From NCBI GenBank assembly GCA_964652835.1, contig CAZZCB010000009.1:1-20389 (forward strand): a DNA stretch of 20,389 nt, in the 5' to 3' direction. A program made the translations under genes and the position numbers. Below are positions 14,116 through 19,830 of this stretch, in pieces; the first letter of the stretch is position 1, and the number at the start of each line of letters is the position of its first letter. The stretch is from JAUPTX01 sp964652835 (GTDB taxonomy: Bacteria; Patescibacteriota; Minisyncoccia; Phycocordibacterales; CSBR16-119). The notes under the pieces are model-generated. The model worked only from the letters and a program-made list of their open reading frames with translations. It was not told the DNA's origin and did not search any database.

Positions 14116-14841
14116 TTATCTTCTAAAAATCCTAGTTCTTTTAATAGAAAAAGTTACAGCTGGAAACGAAAGACCATTTACCAAAGACCGGACATAAGTC
14201 CCAGATGAACAAGACATCTTCGCTTTTGCTATTAGAAAAGTTTCGTCTTCCCTGCCCTGTAGATTCTCTTCCCATTTTTTTAAAATCTCTTCTTGGCGAA
14301 AATCTCCTTTAACTAAATTTATTCTTCTTTTTATTTCTTCAGATAAATCTTTTCCGGAAATTTCTCTAAAGCCTAAAAAAGATATTTCGTAAATCTCTAC
14401 CTGCCTTTCCGGCGCATCGTATTCGTCGCCATCTTTTGTTTTCTTAAAAAGAGGAACACCTTTTATCGTCTTTGAAGAGAAAGGTGGATATTTTTGCATG
14501 AACTTTCCTTTTTTATTTTCTAAAATAAACGCGAGCGCTGAAATCAAATCTTCTTTATTGAAATTTTCCGCGGATGAAAGCCCAAGTAAATCATATGAAT
14601 CTGTCTTAAACCCAAAAAGCATTTCGAATTCGTATTCTTTATCCATCCCTAGATAATCGTCTTTTTTCTTACATTCTTCCCCAACCAAAACCAAAAGCTC
14701 CCCTTCGGCCATCGGGTCGAGCCTCCCTGCGTAAGTCATCGGCAGGTCACCATATCCTGGAAACTCGGACCGAAGCCTGGTTAGGGCCTCAAGCGGGGTT
14801 TCACCTAGATTTTTATAAATTTTTAGTATTTTTTCTTCCAT
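14116..14841 (-). CDS. truB: tRNA pseudouridine(55) synthase TruB
   Basis: Makes pseudouridine 55 in the T-loop of tRNAs. The catalytic motif is present as YAGRLDPMAEGELLVLVG, with the conserved Asp in GRLDP, about 48 residues from the start. KMSCSSGTYVRSL near the C terminus corresponds to the family C-S-x-G-T-Y-x-R-x-L motif. At about 241 aa it is shorter than E. coli TruB (314 aa) because the C-terminal PUA-type domain is missing. The N-terminal strand is divergent (KIYKNLGETPLEALTRLR instead of DKPxGxTS), a style I associate with CPR versions. I prefer ATG 14841 (MEEKILKIYKN); an in-frame ATG at 14874 would add 11 residues and overlap the divergent infC -35 region. Confidence 0.88.
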   Translation of the reverse strand: MEEKILKIYKNLGETPLEALTRLRSEFPGYGDLPMTYAGRLDPMAEGELLVLVGEECKKKDDYLGMDKEYEFEMLFGFKTDSYDLLGLSSAENFNKEDLISALAFILENKKGKFMQKYPPFSSKTIKGVPLFKKTKDGDEYDAPERQVEIYEISFLGFREISGKDLSEEIKRRINLVKGDFRQEEILKKWEENLQGREDETFLIAKAKMSCSSGTYVRSLVNGLSFPAVTFSIKRTRIFRR

Positions 14842-14873
14842 TTTTAAGATCTTGGTCAAAATGCATAAAAGCA

Positions 14874-14902
14874 TTGACTTAAAGTGAATAATACGCTAAA
14901 AT
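14874..14902 (+). promoter_or_regulatory. Promoter of infC-rpmI-rplT
   Basis: TTGACT (14874-14879), 17 nt, TAAAAT (14897-14902). Predicted +1 is near 14909, leaving a leader of about 25 nt. A second possible -10, TACAAT (14923-14928), lies just before the start codon. Confidence 0.75.
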
Positions 14903-14933
14903 TCCCAAACATCATAACGTTTTACAATAGATT

Positions 14934-15497
14934 TTGGATACAAGAATTAACAATCAAATAAGAGCTAGCGAGGTCCGCCTTTTAGACGGTGAGACAGGCG
15001 ACAATTTGGGGATTGTCAAAACTCGCGACGCAATAATCATGGCCCAAAAAAGGGGTCTTGATCTGATTGAAGTTTCCGATAAATCGGCACCACCTATTGC
15101 AAAAATAATGGATTATGGTAAATTTCAGTACGAACAGAAAAAGAAAGCTAAGGAAATAAAGGCGAAGGCGCACACAACCGAAACTAAATCGTTACAGATT
15201 AAGGTCGGGACGGGCGATGGAGACCTTAAAATGAAAGCCGACAGAGCTTCAGAGTGGCTAAAAGAAGGTCACAGAATTAAGGTTGAGTTATATCTTGTAG
15301 GTAGAACAAAATTTTCAGAAAACAAGTTCAAGCAAGAAAGACTTGAAAGAGTCCTAAAGCTGATAACAGAAAACTTTAAAATATCTGAACCTTTAAAGCA
15401 AAGTCCAAGAGGTGTGATGGTTACCATTGAAAGAGATAATAGTAAAAAGGTTAAAGCTGAAAACAGCGAACCTCTAGAAAAACATGAAAACAAATAA
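14934..15497 (+). CDS. infC: Translation initiation factor IF-3
   Basis: A 187-aa protein that binds the 30S subunit, checks start-codon pairing and prevents premature subunit joining. Family features: RINNQIRASEVRLLDGETGDNLGIV at the N terminus (described as a region, residues 4-28), LDLIEVSDKSAPPIAKIMDYGK (linker side) and the C-domain with LKMKADRASEWLKEGHRIKVEL and SPRGVMVTIER. A Lys/Glu-rich tail follows. The start must be non-canonical: in-frame TAG (14928-14930) is followed directly by ATT (14931) and TTG (14934), with no ATG before residue 35 or so. AUU is the well-known autoregulated start of E. coli infC. It heads the classical infC-rpmI-rplT operon; its 3' end overlaps rpmI by 14 nt. 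Confidence 0.95.
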   Translation: MDTRINNQIRASEVRLLDGETGDNLGIVKTRDAIIMAQKRGLDLIEVSDKSAPPIAKIMDYGKFQYEQKKKAKEIKAKAHTTETKSLQIKVGTGDGDLKMKADRASEWLKEGHRIKVELYLVGRTKFSENKFKQERLERVLKLITENFKISEPLKQSPRGVMVTIERDNSKKVKAENSEPLEKHENK

Positions 15498-15711
15498 ATC
15501 ACTAGCAAAAAGAATAAAGATAACAAAAAACGGCAAGCTTAAAGCAAGAAAGCCTGGTTTTAACCATTTCAACTCACGACAATCTCGAACTCACCAACTT
15601 GAAGGAAAAGTAGGTCTTGATATGGTAATGACAGCAAAAGACAAAGCGAGATTTTTCCCTCACAACAACCTGCGAGTAAGAAAGCCAAGAGTTACTGCTG
15701 AAACAAAATAA
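15484..15711 (+). CDS. rpmI: 50S ribosomal protein L35 (bL35)
   Basis: A 75-aa basic ribosomal protein. It has the KTNKSLAKRIKITKNGKLKARKPG start and HNNLRVRKPR end typical of bL35 (given as two regions, residues 2-25 and 59-68), with full family length. ATG 15484 lies inside the infC coding end (14-nt overlap) without a Shine-Dalgarno sequence, so translation probably depends on coupling to infC. This is the middle gene of infC-rpmI-rplT. Confidence 0.95.
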   Translation: MKTNKSLAKRIKITKNGKLKARKPGFNHFNSRQSRTHQLEGKVGLDMVMTAKDKARFFPHNNLRVRKPRVTAETK

Positions 15712-15732
15712 TTAACTTAACTATTAAAACAT

Positions 15733-16077
15733 ATGACAAGAGTTAAAAGAGGCACAATCAAAAACAAAAGAAGAAAAAATGTCTTAGCGCAAGTTAAGGG
15801 ATATCGTTTTGGACGAAGTAAGAAAGAAGCAATGGCAACAGAAGCTATCGCTCACGCAGGAATGCACGCTTTCGCTCACCGAAAAGACAAGAAAGCTGAC
15901 CGAAGAAGACTATGGCAAACAAGAATCAATGCCGCTGTAAGAAATCTAGGTATGACATATTCAAGATTTATAGAAGCTCTTAAAAAGAAAAACATTGAAG
16001 TTGACCGAAAAATCCTAGCATCTATTGCTGAGAAAAATCCAGAAAGCTTCGAAAGAATCTTTAATCAAGTTAAATAA
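15733..16077 (+). CDS. rplT: 50S ribosomal protein L20 (bL20)
   Basis: A 114-aa 23S-binding protein needed early in 50S assembly; in E. coli and B. subtilis it also represses its own operon through the mRNA leader. The long basic N-terminal extension (TRVKRGTIKNKRRKNVLAQV) and the globular DRRRLWQTRINAAVRNLGMTYSRFIEAL segment (in two parts) are textbook bL20. It starts 21 nt after rpmI. I see no obvious L20-binding pseudoknot between infC and rpmI, since the two overlap, so any autoregulation would have to act in the short leader. A strong terminator follows. Confidence 0.96.
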   Translation: MTRVKRGTIKNKRRKNVLAQVKGYRFGRSKKEAMATEAIAHAGMHAFAHRKDKKADRRRLWQTRINAAVRNLGMTYSRFIEALKKKNIEVDRKILASIAEKNPESFERIFNQVK

Positions 16078-16083
16078 CAAACG

Positions 16084-16115
16084 AAAAAAACACCGCCTCT
16101 CGGCGGTGTTTTTTT
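16084..16115. terminator. Bidirectional terminator after rplT
   Basis: AAAAAAACACCGCC-TCTC-GGCGGTGTTTTTTT, a 14-bp perfect stem including symmetric A/T flanks. It lies between the convergent rplT (ends 16077) and the secreted-protein gene (ends 16125). Confidence 0.94.
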
Positions 16116-16124
16116 GTTTAGATT

Positions 16125-16976
16125 TTATTTACAGAATATTGGGTTACCATTTTGATCGTAACCAATGATAGTTCCAGCGGCGCAGTCATCGTGAGTTTCA
16201 TCACCATGTGATTTAAATCTAGCGTAACTTGTTGTATATTTCTCCACCTCTGCTTTTGTAAGAGCGTAAGTTTTCATTTCTTGTGCAGAAATTTGCCCAT
16301 CACCATAGCTAGACGTCACGAACCATCTTATATTTTTTAGAGAAAGTCTGGTGTGGTGTTCAACCTCGCCAGCGTTTGCGTAAGAAGAAAATATAAACTC
16401 TTTCTCTCCACCTGCTGGAATATTCGCAACCTTCATTTCCCCATCACCTGTAGATGTAACACCGATAAGATTTGCGTTTGGAACTATTAGGTCTGGAGAA
16501 AGTATGCCCCAGATATTGCTTATCGTAGCTGGCGTTGGACCAGAAAAAGAAAAGTTACTTGAAGCTGTTTGATTTAATATGTTTGGGAAATCTTCAAGCT
16601 TTCCGTTTGCAAAAGACCCTGTTCCGTTTGGATAAGTAAAGCTGTCTTTAACAATAGAGATGGTTTGACTGCAAGTATTTTTTATTTTAAATCCAATCAA
16701 AAACATATGTTTTGAAAGTCCATCGAAATCTTCAGAAAAAGTTGCTGGGTCAATAAAAGCTGTATGATTACTAGAGGCTGGAGAAAGCTTAATACACGCA
16801 GACGAGGATCTGAAAACTTGAGCTTCTTGGTTTCCAGTATTTAAAGAATAGTTTTTAGCGCTATCACCTTTCACGTAGTTTGTAAGACTTAAAATAGCTT
16901 GCGTGTTTACAACGGAAACCAAAGCCATTAAGGCTAGCGCTCCTGCGGTGATCTTATTTTTCGTAAAAAACTTCAT
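16125..16976 (-). CDS. Secreted or membrane-anchored protein, 283 aa
   Basis: Not recognised. The N terminus (MKFFTKNK, then hydrophobic AGALALMALVSVVNTQA) is a signal peptide or signal anchor. The rest is Ser/Asn/Thr-rich and beta-like, with two cysteine pairs (Cys61 with the Cys near residue 102; two near the C terminus, in DDCAAG and IFCK) that could form disulfides outside the cell. IGYDQNGNPIFC at the end looks like a small beta-hairpin repeat. A surface or pilin-like role is possible but unsupported by a motif such as a pilin GFTLxE. ATG 16976 is preceded by TATAAA and 6 nt, the leaderless pattern of this genome. It is monocistronic, with the bidirectional terminator after it. Confidence 0.78.
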   Translation of the reverse strand: MKFFTKNKITAGALALMALVSVVNTQAILSLTNYVKGDSAKNYSLNTGNQEAQVFRSSSACIKLSPASSNHTAFIDPATFSEDFDGLSKHMFLIGFKIKNTCSQTISIVKDSFTYPNGTGSFANGKLEDFPNILNQTASSNFSFSGPTPATISNIWGILSPDLIVPNANLIGVTSTGDGEMKVANIPAGGEKEFIFSSYANAGEVEHHTRLSLKNIRWFVTSSYGDGQISAQEMKTYALTKAEVEKYTTSYARFKSHGDETHDDCAAGTIIGYDQNGNPIFCK

Positions 16977-16988
16977 ATTTTATTTATA
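16977..16988 (-). promoter_or_regulatory. -10 box of the 283-aa secreted-protein gene, leaderless
   Basis: Minus-strand TATAAA (16988-16983), then TAAAAT and ATG 16976: 6-nt spacing. Another TATAAT (17011-17006) lies further upstream and could be a second start, giving a leader of about 23 nt. Confidence 0.65.
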
Positions 16989-17063
16989 ATATTTTTAATA
17001 GCTTAATTATAACCTTTATCTACAAAATTACGCCCTGATTTTAACTTTGGCTGGGGGAAAGTA

Positions 17064-17106
17064 AATTAAAAGCCCCGCGGCCGAAGGCCCCGCGGGGCTT
17101 TTAATT
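17064..17106 (-). terminator. Terminator of the LOG-like gene, overlapping its stop
   Basis: A 17-bp perfect stem (17064-17080 with 17090-17106) with core GCCCCGCGG and AATT-AAAA flanks. On the minus strand the 5' arm begins inside the TAA stop (17107-17105). Confidence 0.93.
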
Positions 17107-17656
17107 ATTTATTCTCTAAAATCTCTATCAACCTCTGTACTAGCTTTTTAGGGTCTTTTTCAAAAATAATCGGTTTGTCTGCGGCACCCTTTTTACTGAT
17201 GATAGATTTTATGATTTCGTCTGTCTCCCAAGGCCCTTCTAGCACCCCCACAGGCTTTCCTTCCTCATATGCCATAGTGAACTCATGTATCGTTCCTACG
17301 CGCCCACAGCCGATAATAACAGCGTCTGAAGACTTGGTCATGAGAAGGTCGCTTCCCGTATAACCAAAGCCAGTATAGACGATAACATCGTGAACATTGT
17401 CTGGAAGTCTGTATGCCTCTTTATGCTCTCTTTTACTGCCCGCCGGAGAAAACATCAGTGTTTGCCCACCAAATTCTTTCGCTCCAGTCGCAGACCACAG
17501 AGGAAAACCGGAGCCAGCTCCAGTTATGAGAACGCATCCTTGTCTAGCAATTTCCGAACCGATTTCTTTTGCCATATCGAGCGCATCCAGACCACAAGAG
17601 TTTGTCTCAACTGCCCCAGCAACACATATTTTAAATTTTTCTTTGTTATCTTTCAT
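17105..17656 (-). CDS. TIGR00725/LOG-like Rossmann-fold (SLOG) protein
   Basis: A 183-aa cytosolic protein with a Rossmann-like nucleotide-binding fold. FKICVAGAVE is the first strand and glycine loop, LITGAGSGFPLWSATGA the second glycine-rich segment, and IGCGRVGTIHEF a variant of the PGGxGTxxE signature of the LOG/SLOG superfamily, with the Glu retained. LOG enzymes release cytokinin-type bases from nucleotide monophosphates, but many bacterial members act on other nucleotides or sense them, so the substrate is open. I chose ATG 17656 (MKDNKEK) because an extended -10 (TGA-TATAAT) ends 10 nt upstream; the frame is open back to 17683, but those codons would contain that promoter. The start lies just after the end of the beta-CASP gene upstream. 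Confidence 0.8.
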   Translation of the reverse strand: MKDNKEKFKICVAGAVETNSCGLDALDMAKEIGSEIARQGCVLITGAGSGFPLWSATGAKEFGGQTLMFSPAGSKREHKEAYRLPDNVHDVIVYTGFGYTGSDLLMTKSSDAVIIGCGRVGTIHEFTMAYEEGKPVGVLEGPWETDEIIKSIISKKGAADKPIIFEKDPKKLVQRLIEILENK

Positions 17657-17666
17657 TTCAATTTTT

Positions 17667-17675
17667 ATTATATCA
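17667..17675 (-). promoter_or_regulatory. Extended -10 of the LOG-like gene
   Basis: Minus-strand TGA-TATAAT, overlapping the last codon and stop of the beta-CASP gene. Predicted +1 lies about 4 nt before ATG 17656, so the leader is almost absent. Confidence 0.65.
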
Positions 17676-19043
17676 AAAATCAAACATCACTTCTTCGAAT
17701 TTCTCTGGAACAACTGCATTTACTCCTAGATTATCTTTTAACCTTTGAGCGAAAAACATCGCGACACTCGGCTCACCCATAGCCAGGAATATTTTCTTCA
17801 CGCCTTTTATATGAGAAACAAAATCAAAAAGTCCGTTTGAATCTCTGTGACCTGAATATCCTTTTATCATTTTTATCTGAGCTTTTACTTTAACAGGTTC
17901 ATCAAAAATCAAAATCTCTTTCGCGCCATCAAGGAGGAGTCTACCTGGAGTTCCCGGGGTTTGAAAACCTGTTATAAGAATAGTTGCATTTGGGTCACCT
18001 AGATAGTGTTTCTCGTGATGAAGCACGCGCCCACCAGCAGACATCCCAGAACCTGCCATAATAATCTTTGGATTTTTTGCATCAAGTATCGCTTTTGAAT
18101 CTTGTGTTTTTTCTGTTTCTTTTAAACCCTTGAATTTAAAAATATCATCACCAGAAGAAATATCCTGCAAAACAGAATCTTTAAATAGATTTTTATGTCT
18201 GTAAAAAACTTCTGTAACTTTTATCGCAAGTGGAGAATCCACAAAGACAGGATGGTTTGGCACCTCACCCGCTTCAACCATTTCATTTATCTCGTATAGA
18301 AATTCTTGAGTTCTTTCGAGAGAAAATATCGGCACAACTAAAGTTCCTTTCTTTTTATAGTTCTCGAGAATAATCTTTTTTAAGTTTTCTCTTCTTTCGC
18401 TTCTTTCTTCGTGATTTCTGTTTCCGTACACAGATTCCATCACCACGTAATCTGCGTTTTCTATAAACTCAGTATCGCGAAGAAGTGGAGAAGGTGAGTT
18501 CCCGAGGTCCCCTGTGAAAACTATTTTCTTGCCGTTATAAGATATTTCAAACATCGAAGAGCCTAGTATGTGTCCGGCATCTTTTAAATAAAAACTAAAA
18601 CCTTTTCCGAGCTCGTGATTTTTATGAAGCTCTACTGTATCCCAAAGACTAAAAGTGTGGTGAACGATTCTTTCAGAATAAATATTTTCTAAATCGTATT
18701 GCTTTCCGCTTTCTGAATTTGAAAGAATGTTCGCCGTATCTTCAAGCATTACCCTTGAAATATCTTTTGTCGCAGGGGTGCTTAAAATCTTTCCGTTAAA
18801 GCCATCGTGAACAAGCTTCGGTATTCTTCCGATATGGTCTGTATGTGCATGAGTGACGAGTAAATAGTCTATCTCGCTTGGATTGTATGGGAAAGGTTCC
18901 CAGTTTGAGACCTCAGCCAGTTTTGATCCTTGTTCTAGTCCGCAGTCGACCAGGATTTTAATCTCATCGTTATATAGTAAAAAGTTTGCGCCTGTTACGC
19001 TTCCTGCACCACCACAAAATTTAAGTTTGAGTTTTGAAGACAT
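17673..19043 (-). CDS. Beta-CASP metallo-beta-lactamase RNase
   Basis: A 456-aa zinc-dependent nuclease of the RNA-processing beta-CASP group (YSH1/CPSF73-like, bacterial TTHA0252 type). Metal ligands: HAHTDH (65-70), His158 in DAGHILGSS, Asp179 in FTGDLGN and His399 in GYSGHRD. The beta-CASP cap shows VMESVYGNRNH (from about 201), VDSPLAIKVTEVF and the motif IIMAGSGMSAGGRVLHH. All ligands are intact. The expected role is RNA turnover or 3' processing in the cytosol. ATG 19043 is preceded by TAAAAT and 6 nt, although the VanZ-like gene ends only 2 nt upstream, so it may be read both from that gene's transcript and from its own leaderless one. Confidence 0.95.
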   Translation of the reverse strand: MSSKLKLKFCGGAGSVTGANFLLYNDEIKILVDCGLEQGSKLAEVSNWEPFPYNPSEIDYLLVTHAHTDHIGRIPKLVHDGFNGKILSTPATKDISRVMLEDTANILSNSESGKQYDLENIYSERIVHHTFSLWDTVELHKNHELGKGFSFYLKDAGHILGSSMFEISYNGKKIVFTGDLGNSPSPLLRDTEFIENADYVVMESVYGNRNHEERSERRENLKKIILENYKKKGTLVVPIFSLERTQEFLYEINEMVEAGEVPNHPVFVDSPLAIKVTEVFYRHKNLFKDSVLQDISSGDDIFKFKGLKETEKTQDSKAILDAKNPKIIMAGSGMSAGGRVLHHEKHYLGDPNATILITGFQTPGTPGRLLLDGAKEILIFDEPVKVKAQIKMIKGYSGHRDSNGLFDFVSHIKGVKKIFLAMGEPSVAMFFAQRLKDNLGVNAVVPEKFEEVMFDF

Positions 19044-19055
19044 AACTATATTTTA
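19044..19055 (-). promoter_or_regulatory. -10 box of the beta-CASP gene inside the upstream gene
   Basis: Minus-strand TAAAAT (19055-19050), then ATAGTT and ATG 19043. The spacing is 6 nt. The box lies in the last codons of the VanZ-like gene. Confidence 0.5.
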
Positions 19056-19483
19056 ATAGGTTCTTTATTTCTCTCTTTTTTGTATTTTCTAAGCAAATAC
19101 ATAAATCCAACCACACCTCCTAGAGCCCCAAAAGCTAAGTCGCTAAATGAATCTGGAATATTCGCCAGTATTTTCACATCAAAAAATCCTTGAACTGTGA
19201 ATTCCATAATCTCCCAAAGAAGAGCTATTATGATCACCATAAGCAAGAGCACGCGAAAGACTTTCGCACTGTTTCCCTCTTCTATCCAAAGAACACATTT
19301 TTTGTATACAAACCAAAAAGAAAAAAGAGAAGCAGTGAAGCCACCAAGAAAATGCATAAGCATATCAAATTCTTTTATTGAAGAATACCAGAAGAAAAAG
19401 TTCGCCAAACTATTTAAAATAAAAACAAAAAATAGCCAAATTGAAAAGGATTTAAAAAACTTTTGTTTCAAATTTATCATCAC
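19046..19483 (-). CDS. VanZ/YjdF-like membrane protein, about 145 aa
   Basis: A small integral membrane protein with four hydrophobic segments. FDMLMHFLGGF in the second helix, LLWEIMEF in the third and PDSFSDLAFGALGGVVG before the last reproduce the H...G, W-E-x-x-E and D-x-x-x-D...GAxxG pattern of VanZ-like and YjdF (DUF2238) proteins. Function is unknown in most members; VanZ affects glycopeptide susceptibility. The start is GTG 19483 or ATG 19480; a TAGAAT box lies 7 nt before the GTG, favouring it. It sits 2 nt ahead of the beta-CASP gene and downstream, on the same strand, of the candidate RNA at 19510-19671. Confidence 0.72.
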   Translation of the reverse strand: MMINLKQKFFKSFSIWLFFVFILNSLANFFFWYSSIKEFDMLMHFLGGFTASLFSFWFVYKKCVLWIEEGNSAKVFRVLLLMVIIIALLWEIMEFTVQGFFDVKILANIPDSFSDLAFGALGGVVGFMYLLRKYKKERNKEPIKI

Positions 19484-19509
19484 AGTCTATATTCTACTAA
19501 ATTAAAATG

Positions 19510-19537
19510 AAAAAACCCATCCCAACAGGTGGAATGG
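19510..19537 (-). terminator. Terminator of the candidate RNA
   Basis: Minus-strand CCATTCC-ACCTGTT-GGGATGG (7 bp, one wobble), then G and six Ts. No protein gene ends upstream of it on this strand before ndk, which has its own terminator. Confidence 0.75.
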
Positions 19538-19671
19538 ATGCTTTTTACGGCTATCAAGATGTATTATCCTAGCTCTTACGCTAAGTGGGTGCGAAGTGAA
19601 GTGTTCCACGGAACATTTCAACATACTGCTCCCGTATAATACTTGTCTAGATAATAATCTTAAATAACCGT
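19510..19671 (-). ncRNA. Candidate 162-nt structured RNA, 6S-like architecture
   Basis: No ORF covers this spacer, but it carries a complete RNA-gene signature on the minus strand. A promoter (19706-19678) predicts +1 at 19671. The first 25 nt (19671-19647, from ACGG to CTAG) pair almost completely with 19572-19547 (CTAG to CCGT), with a few bulges and G-U pairs. Inside lie two unpaired strands of about 25 nt each and an apical hairpin GAAATGTTCC/GGAACACTTC (9 of 10 pairs). A terminator follows (19537-19510). A long closing stem, large central bubble and apical hairpin at about 160 nt is the architecture of 6S RNA, the RNA polymerase decoy. No primary-sequence motif proves it; a novel sRNA is the alternative. 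SRP RNA is unlikely because the GGAA tetraloop helix is missing. Confidence 0.55.
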
Positions 19672-19677
19672 GACTTT

Positions 19678-19706
19678 ATTCTACACTGTGGAAAACTAAA
19701 AAACAA
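19678..19706 (-). promoter_or_regulatory. Promoter of the candidate RNA
   Basis: Minus-strand TTGTTT, 17 nt, TAGAAT (19683-19678, preceded by TG one base upstream). The predicted +1 is the A of ACGG at 19671, exactly the first base of the closing stem. Confidence 0.6.
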
Positions 19707-19765
19707 TATTTACAACATAAAAAAAATTCACCTTAGTAAAAAATATCATCTGCTCACAATTATAC

Positions 19766-19830
19766 GAGTAGAAAATAAAGAAAAAGACCCGCGCACTTCG
19801 TGCGCGGGTCTTTTTCTTTATTTTCTACTC
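19766..19830. terminator. 31-bp perfect palindromic terminator of ndk
   Basis: Arms 19766-19796 and 19800-19830 are perfectly complementary over 31 nt with a 3-nt loop (TTC on the plus strand). The GC core is GACCCGCGCAC; the flanks are long A/T tracts. On the minus strand the arm begins with the last sense codon (GAG) and the TAG stop of ndk. It is symmetric, so it may work in both directions. Confidence 0.95.

Noticed and set aside
13804..14208. Several ORFs over the 3' end of the MYG1-like gene and the truB end
   Set aside because: They cross the 14076-14105 terminator or lie antisense to better-supported genes.
19510..19671. SRP (4.5S) RNA as identity of the candidate RNA
   Set aside because: A GGGAGCAG string on the minus strand is reminiscent of helix 8, but the GGAA tetraloop and opposing AGG loop are missing.
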